Positions 23,618-32,902 are shown, numbered from the stretch's first letter. The stretch: 38,388 nucleotides of DNA from Blastococcus sp. CCUG 61487 (GCF_005222955.1 NZ_LWUA01000229.1:1-38388), one strand, 5' to 3'. Numbers and translations are program-made. Notes: generated by a model not told the origin, from the letters alone.

Positions 23618-23968
23618 GTCGTTCTCCTCGGTGTGGTCCGCGGATTGCGGGAGGGATGGCTCGTCACCGGCGACGTTGTGCGCCCGTGCTGCTACCGACC
23701 GTAAGTTCCCATCCCTGCTGTCACGAGAGTTGCACCGGACGAGACGGACCGGTCCGCTTCGTCAGAAGTTGTCGTCCACCGGTCGGGTGTTCCGGTCGCG
23801 CGGCCTGTCGCCAGGTCGATGGCGACGACGGTGCGCGGCGCACAGTCCCAACCCCCGGACGCGCCGCGATACGACTGTTGCCCACAATGGTTCGACCGTG
23901 AAAGTGTTCGCTGCAGCCGGGGTCACTCCTCGGCGTCTCGTCGTAGCACCGTCTAGGAGGCGTCGTCC
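23618..23968. other. divergent intergenic region, likely promoters only
   Basis: About 350 bases separate the HTH gene (minus) from the acyl-CoA ligase gene (plus). I see no gene or RNA. Small palindromes occur at 23745-23756 (CGGACCGGTCCG) and 23831-23843 (GTGCGC-G-GCGCAC). Either could be a regulator site or chance in G/C-rich DNA. Confidence 0.5.
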
Positions 23969-25648
23969 GTGTCAGTGAGTCACGAGGAGGCCGTGGCGCA
24001 GGTCACGAGCCCGGGGCAGATGTTCGAGCTGGAGCCCTGGACGCGGCCCGACGGGGTGACCTACGACGTCTTCAAGCACGCGCCCCCGAGCATGCGCGAG
24101 ATCTTCGCCCTGGCCCGCGGCCACGGCGATGCGCCCTACCTCGTGTTCGGTGAGGAGCGGCGCAGCTTCGCCGAGACCTTCGCCGAGGCTGACGCCTTCG
24201 CCGCCACCCTGGTCGAGCGCTACGGCGTGAAGAAGGGCGACCGGGTCGCGATCGCGATGCGGAACTACCCGGAGTGGGTCGAGTCGTTCATCGCGATCCT
24301 CTCCATCGGCGCGATCAGCGTGTCGATGAACGCCTGGTGGACCGAGGACGAGCTCGACTTCGCGCTCGAGGACTCCGGTACGACGGTGATCGTCGCCGAT
24401 GAGCAGCGGGCCAAGCTCGCGGCCGCCTCCGCGAGTCGCCTCGGCGCCCGGATCGTCGTCGTCCGCGCCTCCGCACCGATCGAGGGCACGGACCGGTGGG
24501 AGGACGTCGTGGTCCCCGGCGCGCCGCTGCCGGAGGTGACCGTCGACCCCGAGGACGACGCGACCATCCTCTACACGTCGGGCACCACCGGCCGCCCCAA
24601 GGGCGCGGTCTCCACGCAGCGGGCGCTGGTGAGCTCGGTGATGGGCTTCCTGGCCCGCGGCATGGTGGCCGCCCTGGTCACGCCCCCGGAGGATCCCGAC
24701 GCCCCGCCCGGTGGCGCGATCCTCGCCGTCCCGCTGTTCCACGTCACCGGCTGCGTGGCCGTGATGCTGGGCTCGCTGGTCGCCGGCCGCAAGCTCGCGA
24801 TCATGTACAAGTGGGACCCGGAGGCGGCCCTCCAGCTCATCGAGCGCGAGCAGCTCAGTGCCTTCGTCGGCGTGCCGACGCAGAGCATCGACATGCTGCA
24901 GCACCCGAAGTTCAACGACTACGACACCTCGAGCCTGCTGTCGGTCGGCGGCGGTGGCGCGCCCACGCCGCCGGCGCTCATCGCGAACATCGACAACGCG
25001 TTCAAGGCCGCGAGCCCCGGCTTCTCCTACGGCATGACCGAGACCAACGCGCTCGGCCCGAGCCTGGCCGGCCAGGACGCGCTCGACAAGCCGATGGCCG
25101 CTGGACGCGTGCCGCTGCCCATGCAGGTCGAGATCCGCGATCCCGGCACCTTCGAACTGCTGCCGGTCGGCGAGCGCGGCGAGATCTGGTTCAAGGGCGC
25201 CAACCTGATCCGTGGCTACTGGAACCGTCCGGACGCCACGGAGGAGACGCTCGTCGACGGCTGGCTGCGCAGCGGCGACATCGGACACCTCGACGAGGAG
25301 GGCCTGGTCTACGTCGACGACCGGCTCAAGGACATGGTCCTGCGCGGCGGCGAGAACGTGTACTGCGCCGAGGTCGAGGCGGCCATCTACGAGCACCCGG
25401 CCGTCATGGAGGCCGCCGTCCTCGGTGTGCCGCACGAGCGGCTGGGCGAGGAGGTCGCGACGGTGATCGTGCTCAACGACGGCGCCACGCTGACCGAGGA
25501 CGAGCTCGTCGGGTTCCTGGGCGAGCGGCTCGCCTCGTTCAAGATCCCGACCGTCATCGACATCCGCACCTCGCCGCTGCCCCGCAACCCCGCCGGCAAG
25601 TTCCTCAAGCGCGAGCTGCGCAGCGAGCTGGAGCCGCAGCAGGGCTGA
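23969..25648 (+). CDS. acyl-CoA synthetase (AMP-forming, class I adenylating enzyme)
   Basis: A 559-residue ligase that makes acyl-CoA from a carboxylic acid, ATP and CoA. Motifs: A3 ILYTSGTTGRPKG, A5 YGMTET, A7 SGDIGHLDEEGLVYVDD, A8 RLKDMVLRGGENVYCAEVE, and the catalytic Lys in NPAGKFLKRELR. It lacks the FAAL features of the island ligase. GTG 23969 has AGGAGG eight bases upstream. It may activate the acid formed after CYP153 oxidation for the SDR and hydratase to process. Its preferred substrate (fatty, aromatic or cyclic acid) cannot be read from sequence. A strong terminator follows. Confidence 0.94.
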   Translation: MSVSHEEAVAQVTSPGQMFELEPWTRPDGVTYDVFKHAPPSMREIFALARGHGDAPYLVFGEERRSFAETFAEADAFAATLVERYGVKKGDRVAIAMRNYPEWVESFIAILSIGAISVSMNAWWTEDELDFALEDSGTTVIVADEQRAKLAAASASRLGARIVVVRASAPIEGTDRWEDVVVPGAPLPEVTVDPEDDATILYTSGTTGRPKGAVSTQRALVSSVMGFLARGMVAALVTPPEDPDAPPGGAILAVPLFHVTGCVAVMLGSLVAGRKLAIMYKWDPEAALQLIEREQLSAFVGVPTQSIDMLQHPKFNDYDTSSLLSVGGGGAPTPPALIANIDNAFKAASPGFSYGMTETNALGPSLAGQDALDKPMAAGRVPLPMQVEIRDPGTFELLPVGERGEIWFKGANLIRGYWNRPDATEETLVDGWLRSGDIGHLDEEGLVYVDDRLKDMVLRGGENVYCAEVEAAIYEHPAVMEAAVLGVPHERLGEEVATVIVLNDGATLTEDELVGFLGERLASFKIPTVIDIRTSPLPRNPAGKFLKRELRSELEPQQG

Positions 25649-25663
25649 CCGTCGCGCTCGACA

Positions 25664-25699
25664 GCTCGGGCCGGACCCCTCGTGGGGTCCGGCCCGAGC
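25664..25699. terminator. strong hairpin terminator after the acyl-CoA ligase
   Basis: A perfect 16-base stem GCTCGGGCCGGACCCC / GGGGTCCGGCCCGAGC with a TCGT loop, 15 bases after the ligase stop. It separates the ligase from the DAHP synthase gene. Confidence 0.9.
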
Positions 25700-25806
25700 C
25701 GTCTCGGCTGCGGTCCGGTGTCCGGCTCGGTCGGGCGGCAGGCGATGCTGGTGCGTGCGCGGCCTCGTCCCGGGTCGTGCACGATCGAGACCGGTGGAGG
25801 TCCACG

Positions 25807-27045
25807 GTGGACGCGATGCCTCATGAGCTGCCCGATGCGCTGCTGGCGGAGGCGACCCGGATCGCCGGCCAGCTCGTCGAGGTGCAGACGCGGGTGAACG
25901 CGCAGATCGACGCCGCGCTGGCCGAACTGCTGCCGGAAGTGCACCGACGACTGGGCGTGGCGGACGCGCCCCCGGTCGATCTCGGCGACCTGGTCAACGC
26001 CCGGATCACCGGCTCGAGCGTCGTCGTCACGCCGGCCGCCGTCGCCTCGGTCGTGCCACTGTCCCCGGCGTCGGTGACCACCACCCGGTCCGCCCGCCGG
26101 GCGGTGACCGACGTCCTCACCGGCGATGACGACCGGCTGGTCGTCATCGCCGGGCCCTGCTCGATCCACGACCCAGCCGGCGCGGTGGAGTACGCGGAGT
26201 TCCTCGCCCGCATGCGGGCACGGCACGGCGCGGACCTCGAGATCGTCATGCGCACCTACACCGAGAAGCCGCGCACCGAGGTGGACTGGAAGGGCTTCGC
26301 CTACGACCCGTTCCTCGACGGCTCGAGCCGGATCAGCGTCGGGCTGGTCGCGACCCGGATGCTCATGTGCCGGATCACCGACCTGGGCGTGCCGGTCGCG
26401 GCGGAGCCGCTCAACGCGCTCACCCCGCAGTACGTCAACGGGCTGGTCACCTACAACGGCGTGGGCGCCCGCAACGTCACCGACCAGACTGCGCGGGAGC
26501 GGGTGTCCGGTTTCTCCTCGGTGGTGGGCTTCAAGAACTCGCCCGAGGGCAGCGTGGACGCCGCCGTCCAGGCGATCGTGGCCGCCCGCGCCCCGCACGA
26601 GTTCCTCGGCGTCGATGCTCACGGGGTGAGCGCCCAGTTGTCGACGACGGGCAACGACACCGGCCACGTCATCCTGCGCGGCGGCCGCACCGGGCCCAAC
26701 TACTCCGCCACCCACATCGCGTCGACCCGGCAGAAGCTCGCCGCCCGCGGCCTGCCCGAGACGATCGTCGTCGACGCCTCCCACGGCAACAGCCAGAAGG
26801 ACCACCGCCGACAGATCGAGGTCGTGCGCGACCTCGCCGCACAGATCGCCGGCGGTGAACCGGCGATCCGGGGCGTCATGGTGGAGAGCAACCTCGTCGC
26901 CGGCCGGCAGGACCTCGACCAGCGCCACCCCGAGCGGCTGACCTACGGCTGCAGCATCACCGACGCCTGCGTCGACCCCGGGACCACCGAGGAGATGCTG
27001 GCGGTGCTGGCGGAGGCCGCGCGCAGCCGGCGCGCGGCCGGCTGA
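25807..27045 (+). CDS. 3-deoxy-7-phosphoheptulonate (DAHP) synthase, class I (AroG/AroF type)
   Basis: A 412-residue enzyme that joins phosphoenolpyruvate and erythrose 4-phosphate, the first step of the shikimate pathway. Class I-alpha blocks: VVIAGPCSIHDP, MRTYTEKPRTEVDWKG, VAAEPLNALTPQY, SPEGSVDAAVQAI, VDASHGNSQKDHR and GVMVESNLVAGRQ. Metal-site Cys (in GPCS), His and Glu are present. It is some 60 residues longer than E. coli AroG; the extra N-terminal part is helical and may be regulatory. GTG 25807 has GGAGG six bases upstream and is preferred over ATG 25816. The much longer open frame upstream is antisense-type noise through the acyl-CoA ligase. Confidence 0.95.
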   Translation: MDAMPHELPDALLAEATRIAGQLVEVQTRVNAQIDAALAELLPEVHRRLGVADAPPVDLGDLVNARITGSSVVVTPAAVASVVPLSPASVTTTRSARRAVTDVLTGDDDRLVVIAGPCSIHDPAGAVEYAEFLARMRARHGADLEIVMRTYTEKPRTEVDWKGFAYDPFLDGSSRISVGLVATRMLMCRITDLGVPVAAEPLNALTPQYVNGLVTYNGVGARNVTDQTARERVSGFSSVVGFKNSPEGSVDAAVQAIVAARAPHEFLGVDAHGVSAQLSTTGNDTGHVILRGGRTGPNYSATHIASTRQKLAARGLPETIVVDASHGNSQKDHRRQIEVVRDLAAQIAGGEPAIRGVMVESNLVAGRQDLDQRHPERLTYGCSITDACVDPGTTEEMLAVLAEAARSRRAAG

Positions 27046-27119
27046 CCCGGTCCAGGGCGTCCGGCCCGGGCCGAGGTCACCGACGGGGCCCGGCGCGTCG
27101 TGAGGAATGCTCCGGTTCC

Positions 27120-28397
27120 GTGAGACCCCTGTACGAGCGCCTCGTCCGCGTTCCCGAGGGCGACCGCGGCGGCACGACCGGCGACGTCGCCGCCAACGGG
27201 CTCCGCCAGATCGCCGCCCAGGCGCTGCAGAGCACCGGCGACCAGGTGGTCAACGCCAAGACCGTGCTGCCGTGGCTGTTCTCGGCGCTCGGAGTGCCCG
27301 CCGGGCTGGTCGGCTTGCTGGTGCCGATCCGGGAGTCCGGCTCGATGCTGCCCCAGGCGGCGCTCGTGCCGCGGGTGCGCAGGCAGCCGGTGCGCAAGTG
27401 GCTGTGGGTGACCGGCTCCGCGGGGCAGGCGCTGGCCACCGCAGCGATGGCGGTCACCGCCGCTACGGCGAGCGGCACGGCTGCGGGCGTGGCGATCCTC
27501 GTCGCGCTCGCGGTCTTCTCCCTCTCGCGTGCGCTGAACTCCCTGGCCAGCAAGGACGTGCTCGGCCGCACCGTCCCGAAGGGGCAGCGCGGTCAGATCA
27601 CCGGGCTCGCCACGCTGCTGTCCGGCGGCGTCGCCATCACGGTGGGCGTGGGCATCCGCCTGCTCGGCGGGAACGATTCCGGCCCGCTGGTCTGGCTGCT
27701 CGTGGCCGCGGCGCTGGCCTGGGTGGCGGCGATCGCGGTCTACGCGGGCATCCGGGAGCCGGCCGGCGAGGTTGCGCCGCCCGTTGACGGCGGGCCGGGC
27801 TGGGTGCGGAAGTCGGTCGACCTGCTGCGGGCCGACGCGCCGTTCCGGCGCTTCGTGTTCGTGCGCACCCTGCTGCTGGTCTCGGCCCTCAGCCCGCCCT
27901 TCGTCGTCGCGCTCGCCGCGGGGCACGGCGGGGGCCTGAGCGGACTGGGCGCGTTCGTGATCGCCTCGGGCTTGGCCAGCCTGGTCGGGGGCCGCCTGTT
28001 CGGCCGTTGGGCCGACAGGTCCAGCCGTCGGGTGCTGATCTGGGGTGCCGCTGTCGCGAGCGCCGTCATCGCGGGCTTCCTCGCGCTGCACGCCGTCCCC
28101 GAGGTGCGCGAGTGGACGCTGCTGTACCCGGTCGTCTACCTGCTGCTCGCGCTCACCCACACCGCCGTGCGGGTGGCGCGCAAGACCTACGTCGTGGACA
28201 TGGCGGCCGGGGACCGCCGCACCGCGTACGTGGCCGTGGCCAACACCGCGATGGGCTTGCTGCTGCTGGTGGCGGGTGGGCTCAGCAGCCTCCTCGCCCT
28301 CCTCAGCGCCGAGGCGGCGCTGGTCTTCCTGGCGTTGCTCGGCGCCGCCGGCGTGGTCACGGCCCGCACGCTGCCGGAGGTGAGCACCGGGATCTGA
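27120..28397 (+). CDS. MFS-type membrane transporter
   Basis: A 425-residue protein with about 12 hydrophobic segments and no signal peptide. It opens with a soluble RPLYERLVRVPEGD stretch. SMLPQAALVPRVRRQPVRK and GRLFGRWADRSSRRVLI resemble the short cytosolic MFS loops after TM2 and TM8, and the latter keeps the GRxADR-type motif. A 25-residue loop (about 215-240) divides the halves. It starts at GTG 27120, 74 bases after the DAHP synthase. No substrate can be inferred. Confidence 0.85.
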   Translation: MRPLYERLVRVPEGDRGGTTGDVAANGLRQIAAQALQSTGDQVVNAKTVLPWLFSALGVPAGLVGLLVPIRESGSMLPQAALVPRVRRQPVRKWLWVTGSAGQALATAAMAVTAATASGTAAGVAILVALAVFSLSRALNSLASKDVLGRTVPKGQRGQITGLATLLSGGVAITVGVGIRLLGGNDSGPLVWLLVAAALAWVAAIAVYAGIREPAGEVAPPVDGGPGWVRKSVDLLRADAPFRRFVFVRTLLLVSALSPPFVVALAAGHGGGLSGLGAFVIASGLASLVGGRLFGRWADRSSRRVLIWGAAVASAVIAGFLALHAVPEVREWTLLYPVVYLLLALTHTAVRVARKTYVVDMAAGDRRTAYVAVANTAMGLLLLVAGGLSSLLALLSAEAALVFLALLGAAGVVTARTLPEVSTGI

Positions 28398-28494
28398 CCT
28401 GGGGTTCACGGCCAGAGCTGGCCAGAGCGCGGTTCTTGCGAGAGCCTCCGGGAACAGAGTCGCAGCAGCGCGAGTCGATCGAGACGGAGTCGTC

Positions 28495-28725
28495 ATGGAA
28501 CTGGTCCCCGGCAACACCCTGATCACCGCGACCCCGGAGGAGGGGCGGCAACTGGCCATGTCGCTGGCGCGCAAGTCCATCGGCGCGATCCAGACCGACG
28601 CCGACGTGCGGAAGGGGCTCCGTCCGATGTACGCGAACGACCCGGACTCGCTGACGGCGGCCGCACACGTCGTCGCCGTCGAGTTCGCGACGATCGCGGC
28701 AGCCAATGACTACTGGCGGAGCTGA
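28495..28725 (+). CDS. small protein of unknown function (76 residues)
   Basis: I do not recognise this family. The ATG start has GGAG five bases upstream, and the protein is of mixed composition with a plausible helical core (TPEEGRQLAMSLARKS, LTAAAHVVAVEFATIAAAND). It has no signal peptide, membrane segment or Cys. It stands alone between the MFS gene and the convergent GNAT gene. Its codon use matches the surrounding genes, so it is probably real. Confidence 0.6.
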   Translation: MELVPGNTLITATPEEGRQLAMSLARKSIGAIQTDADVRKGLRPMYANDPDSLTAAAHVVAVEFATIAAANDYWRS

Positions 28726-28785
28726 ACAGCAGGCCGCCTCTGGGACAGCCGGCTCCGTCGGGCCGGCCCCACCTGAGGGGCCCGG

Positions 28786-29319
28786 TCAGGGCACCTCGGG
28801 ATTCACGACCGACATCGGGTCCGGGGTGAGCGTCAGCACCATCGCGATCTCCACGGTATCCGTCTCCGCCCCCGCGGTACGGACCGTCCGGCGTTCGGCG
28901 GTGGGCCGGAACCCGAGCACGCTGGCGAGCGCCACGGCCGGGCCGTTGTCCGATACCACCCAGAAGTACAGGCGGCTGTGCCCGTCGACAGCTGCCTGGT
29001 TCACGGCTGTCCGCACCAGGTCCCAGCCGAGGCGGCTCCTCCGGTCCTCGGGGGAGACCCACAGACCGAAGATCTCCCCGTCGCCCGGCTCTTGACCCTC
29101 GGTGCCCAGCGCGACCACGGCGATCGCCTCGCCCTCGCGCTCCGCGACGAACCAGCGCGACCGCCGCAGCCGATCCCGCCAGAACTGCTCGTCCTGCTGC
29201 GCTTCCTCGTCGTAGCCGGCGACGAAACTCTCCGGGGAATCGCGGAAGGCCGCCAACCGGACGGTCCGGAGGATCTCCCAGTCGGCATCGGTCAGCATCC
29301 GTGCAGGCCTGGCGTCCAT
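28786..29319 (-). CDS. GNAT-family N-acetyltransferase
   Basis: A 177-residue acetyltransferase that uses acetyl-CoA. Strand beta4 and the pyrophosphate loop are EIFGLWVSPEDRRSRLGWDL, where the usual Q/RxxGxG/A motif is RRSRLG, a slightly divergent form. The C-terminal DNGPAVALASVLGFRPTAE is the typical acceptor-side helix and strand. ATG 29319 is the start. It is convergent with the 76-residue gene and downstream of the pyruvate oxidase gene on the same strand. The acetyl acceptor is unknown. Confidence 0.9.
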   Translation of the reverse strand: MDARPARMLTDADWEILRTVRLAAFRDSPESFVAGYDEEAQQDEQFWRDRLRRSRWFVAEREGEAIAVVALGTEGQEPGDGEIFGLWVSPEDRRSRLGWDLVRTAVNQAAVDGHSRLYFWVVSDNGPAVALASVLGFRPTAERRTVRTAGAETDTVEIAMVLTLTPDPMSVVNPEVP

Positions 29320-29376
29320 GCCGCCATGCTGGCACCTTGAGGAAACGTTCGCTTCGCGGCGCGGTTCGGGTCAGTC

Positions 29377-29395
29377 CTCGCTCGACGCGAGCGGG
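29377..29395. terminator. possible hairpin terminator of the pyruvate oxidase gene
   Basis: CGCTCG-ACG-CGAGCG, extendable by one or two pairs, lies about 45 bases past the oxidase stop on the minus strand. The stem is short, so the call is tentative. Confidence 0.35.
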
Positions 29396-29438
29396 CGACG
29401 GCGGTGAGCAGCGCGGCTGGTCGACCCGCTGGCGCCCG

Positions 29439-31177
29439 TCAGGGCCGGGGGATGTTGCGCAGGTTGGCACGGGCCAGGTCGACCATCTTCCCGACGCCGC
29501 CGCCGAGGACCTGCTTGGTGGCCGACAGGGCGAAGCCGCGGACCTGGTCGCCGGTGATGGCCGGGGGGATGGACAGCGCGTTGGAGTCGGTCACGAACTC
29601 CATCAGGACCGGGCCGGGGCGGTTCAGCCCATCGGCGAGCGCGCCGTGTACCTCGGTCGGGTCCTCGACGCGGAGCGCCGTGATGCCCACCGCCTCGGCG
29701 ATCGCGGCGAAGTTCGTCGGTTCGAAGTCGGTCTGGTAGTCGGGGATGCCGTCGACCATCATCTCGAGCTTGATCATCCCGAGCGACGCGTTGTTGAACA
29801 CGACGATCTTGACCGGCAGCCGGTGCAGCCGGACGGTGATCAGCTCGCCGAGCAGCATCGCCAGCCCGCCGTCCCCGGACATGGACAGCACCTGGCGCCC
29901 GGGCACAGCGAGCTGGGCGCCGATCGCGTGGGGAGGGCATTGGCCATCGAACCGTGCGTGAACGACCCGATCACCCGGCGCCGTCCGTTCGGCGTCAGGT
30001 AGCGGGCGGCCCAGACGTTGTTCATCCCGGTGTCGACGGTGAAGACGGCGTCGTCGGCGGCCAGGTCGTCCAGCTGGGCTGCGACGTACTCGGGGCGGAT
30101 CGGCCGCATCTTCTCGACCCGCGAGGTGTAGGCGTCGACGACCCGCTCCAGCGATTCGGCGTGCAGCCGCAGCATCGAGTCGAGGAACGTGCGGTCGCTT
30201 CGCCGCGCGAGCAGGGGCAGCAGCGCGTCGATCGTCCGGCCGACGTCGCCGTGCACGGCGACCTGCAGCGGCGTCCGGCGGCCGAGGTGCCCAGGGTGGG
30301 CGTCGACCTGGGCGGTGTTCCGCTGGGGCAGGAAGTCCCGGTAGGGGAAGTCGGTGCCGAGCAGGAGCAGCAGGTCGGCCTCGTGGGTGGCCTTGTGCGC
30401 GGCTCCGTAGCCGAGCAGCCCGCTCATGCCGACGTCGTAGGGGTTGTCGTACTGGATCCACTCCTTGCCGCCGAGCGCGTGCCCGACCGGGGCGAGCAAC
30501 CGTCCGGCCAGGGCCATCACCCGGTCGTGCGCACCGCGGCAACCGGAGCCGCAGAAGAGCGTGACCGTGCGGGCGGCCTCGATCGCAGCGGCCAGGGCGT
30601 CGACCTGCTCCGCTGCCGGCTCGACTGGCGAGGGTTCGACCGCGAGGGCCGGCCCCTGGGCGGGGCCGCCGGACTCCTGGGCGGCGAGGTCGCCGGGCAG
30701 CACCACGACGGACACGCCACGCCTGCCGATCGCCGCCTGGATCGCCGCCCGCAGCGCGTGGGGCATCTGCGGCGGCGTGACCAGCTCGCACCACACCGAG
30801 CAGTTCTGGAAGACCCGTTCGGGGTGGGTCTCCTGGAAGAAACCGGTGCCGACCTCGGTAGACGGGACGTCGGAGGCGATCGCCAGCACCGGTGCGCCGC
30901 TGCGCTGGGCGTCGTACAGGCCCTGCAGCAGGTGCGTGTTGCCCGGTCCGGCACTGCCCGCGCACACCGCGAGCCGCCCGGTCACCTGCGCCTCGGCGGC
31001 GGCGGCGGCGAACGCGCCGCCCTCCTCGTGGGAGACGTGCACCCAGTCGATCCCGTCGGTGCGGCGGACGGCGTCGACGACGGGGTTGAGGCTGTCGCCC
31101 GCCACGCCGTAGATCCGCCGTGCACCGGCGTCCCGGACCATGGTGACGAGCTGCTCGGCGACGGTGGGCTGTGTCAT
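29439..31177 (-). pseudogene. poxB: pyruvate oxidase/dehydrogenase (quinone), PoxB-like, with one-base frameshift
   Basis: A thiamine-diphosphate enzyme that decarboxylates pyruvate oxidatively to acetate, feeding the quinone pool. From ATG 31177 (GAGGAG about six bases upstream) the protein starts MTQPTVAEQLVTMVRDAGAR and includes GVAGDSLNPVVDAV and VSHEEGGAFAAAAAEA with the catalytic Glu. It reaches HGSMANALP, then leaves frame at a GGGG run (29930-29933 on the plus strand). In the next frame it continues HAIGAQLAVPGRQVL and SMSGDGGLAMLLGEL (ThDP/Mg motif, GDG) to the end. One more base in the run would restore about 579 codons, the normal family length. No other damage is seen, so this may be a read error and not a dead gene. 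Confidence 0.88.
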
Positions 31178-31209
31178 GGGGACTCCTCGACGATGGTGTC
31201 GTCCTGCGC

Positions 31210-32055
31210 TCAGCCACCGAACTCGCGCACCGGCAGGCCCCGGACCCCCACGTCCGCTCGGAACAGCGAGCCGGCGAGCGGATCGGCGTCCGGGGGGAGG
31301 TTCTCCCGGGAGGTGGTGATGAACAACTGGTCGAGGTCGGCACCGCCGAAGGTGCAGGCGGTGGCCATGCCGACGGGGAGGTCGATCACCTCGTCGTGCC
31401 TGCCGTCGGCGGTGAAGTGCCATACCTGACCGCGGTCGGCGAGCGCCGTCCACACCCCGCCGTCCGCGTCGACGGTGAGACCGTCCGGCCACCCACCCTC
31501 GGGGATCTCGGCGAACGTGCGCCGTCCGTGCAGCCCGCGCTCGGGGTCGTAGTCGAAGACGGCGACGCTGGAGGTCGCTGTGTCGTTGTAGTAGGCGCGG
31601 GACCCGTCCGGGCTCCACTCCAGCCCGTTGGAGACGGTCACCCCCTCCAGCACCGTGTGGGTGCTGCCGTCGGGGTCCAGCCGGTAGAGCGAGGCCGCGC
31701 CGGGTTCCTGGTCGTAGGCCATCGAGCCGCAGTAGAACCGGCCGTCGGGGTCGCAGCCGCCCTCGTTCATCCGGATGCCCTCGTCGTCCCACACCCGAGG
31801 GAGGTGGGTGAGGGTGCCGTCGGCGTCCTCGAGGGCGAAGCCCCGCTCGACGCCGAGCACCGCGCCGCCGCCGCGACGGGGCCGGATCGCCGCCACGATC
31901 TCGCTGACGTGGCGGCGGCCGACGGTGCCGTCGTCGGCCAGGGACAGCACGTCGCCGGCCAGCATGTCCACCCAGCGCAGGCCACCCCACCGAGCCGACC
32001 AGACCGGCCCTTCCCCGTGGTAGGCCACGGGATCGGTCACCTGTTCGGCTTGCAT
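31210..32055 (-). CDS. SMP-30/gluconolactonase family lactonase
   Basis: A 281-residue six-bladed beta-propeller that hydrolyses sugar lactones. Metal ligands are visible: Glu15 in YHGEGPVW, Asn in TVSNGLEWSPDG, and Asp in GWPDGLTVDADGG. The MNEGGCDPDGRFYCGSM segment is the usual blade 3 motif. ATG 32055 has GGAGG about seven bases upstream. It lies 32 bases upstream of the pyruvate oxidase gene on the same strand, so the two are probably co-transcribed. On its other side is a remnant of glucose-6-phosphate dehydrogenase, another sugar-oxidation gene. Confidence 0.93.
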   Translation of the reverse strand: MQAEQVTDPVAYHGEGPVWSARWGGLRWVDMLAGDVLSLADDGTVGRRHVSEIVAAIRPRRGGGAVLGVERGFALEDADGTLTHLPRVWDDEGIRMNEGGCDPDGRFYCGSMAYDQEPGAASLYRLDPDGSTHTVLEGVTVSNGLEWSPDGSRAYYNDTATSSVAVFDYDPERGLHGRRTFAEIPEGGWPDGLTVDADGGVWTALADRGQVWHFTADGRHDEVIDLPVGMATACTFGGADLDQLFITTSRENLPPDADPLAGSLFRADVGVRGLPVREFGG

Positions 32056-32154
32056 CGGGCGCCTCCGGTTTCGCTCGCGTGAGGGTTCCTCCCCGTGGTG
32101 CCGGGTAGAGCGGCGGAGCCGAGCCCCGTGGCCCTGAGGAGAAGGACCTCGTTG

Positions 32155-32223
32155 ATGCACACCCTTGTCCTCCTCGGCGCGAGCGGCGACCTGACGAGCC
32201 GGTTCCTCCTGCCGGCCATCGCG
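32155..32223 (+). pseudogene. zwf: glucose-6-phosphate dehydrogenase remnant (about 23 codons)
   Basis: From ATG 32155 the reading is MHTLVLLGASGDLTSRFLLP and then AIA. This matches the N-terminal NADP-binding segment of glucose-6-phosphate dehydrogenase, with its GASGDLT turn and LLP helix. The next codons (SRRSAALQRSG) no longer fit in any frame, and the rest of the roughly 480-codon gene is absent. AGGAGA lies upstream. An intact copy presumably exists elsewhere. The break point is near 32224. Confidence 0.7.
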
Positions 32224-32291
32224 TCGCGCCGGTCAGCCGCGCTGCAGCGGTCAGGCACGGCACCTCGGTGCCGACGACGAGAGGAGAAGAC

Positions 32292-32849
32292 ATGGGTAAA
32301 ACGAGGGTGACCGGCCGGTCCGTCCGGCGCCGGACCGGATCCGTGCTCGGCGCGTTGCTGCTGTCTCCCGTCGTCCTGGCCGGCTGCGGTGGGGACGACG
32401 CCGGAGAAGAACTGGGTGGTCCGGGCGTCGAGGCGTCGGTCGGGGACATGGAGCTGCGCAACATCCGGCTCGACAATCCGCCCGCCGGCATCTACCAGAT
32501 CGGAACGGCGGCGCTGCTCGGGGTGGCGATGGTCAACACCGGTGACGAGGCCGACGAGCTGATCGAGGTGTCGGGTCCTGACTTCACCGGTGCGGTGTTG
32601 GACGAGAACCCGGAGTCGTCGGATCCGGCGATCCGAATCCCGGCGGAGGAGACGGTGTTCACCGACGGCCCGGACGGACCGGTGCTCGTCCTGGTCGGGA
32701 TCGACGATCCCACCCTGACCAGCGGGCAGTCGCTGGAGGTCACCTTCACCTTCGACCGCGCGGGCGAGGTCACCGTGGACGCCCCCATCAGCGCTCCGCT
32801 GCGGCTGACCCTCGACCGCTGGCTCCGTGAGCAGGTGTCGGAGGACTGA
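32292..32849 (+). CDS. secreted lipoprotein, LpqE/PCuAC-like
   Basis: A 185-residue lipoprotein. The signal peptide is basic then hydrophobic (VRRRTGSVLGALLLSPVVLA) and ends in the lipobox LAGC, so the mature protein is anchored at its Cys outside the membrane. The rest is a beta-rich domain with MELRNIRLDNP, LLGVAMVNTGDEADELIEV and a final strand VTFTFDRAGEVTVDAPI. This resembles actinobacterial LpqE-type proteins related to copper chaperones (PCuAC/DUF461). The Met and His ligands expected for copper are not clearly present, so metal binding is uncertain. ATG 32292 has GAGGAG upstream. It follows the zwf remnant. Confidence 0.7.
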   Translation: MGKTRVTGRSVRRRTGSVLGALLLSPVVLAGCGGDDAGEELGGPGVEASVGDMELRNIRLDNPPAGIYQIGTAALLGVAMVNTGDEADELIEVSGPDFTGAVLDENPESSDPAIRIPAEETVFTDGPDGPVLVLVGIDDPTLTSGQSLEVTFTFDRAGEVTVDAPISAPLRLTLDRWLREQVSED

Positions 32850-32902
32850 GCAAACGTGTCGGAGCAGGGTGAGGAACCACGCGGCCGTCCTGGGCGGACG
32901 CC

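Noticed and set aside
24496..25806. Open frame extending the DAHP synthase upstream through the acyl-CoA ligase
   Set aside because: It is an Arg/Gly-rich out-of-frame reading of the ligase, and a ribosome site places the true start at 25807.
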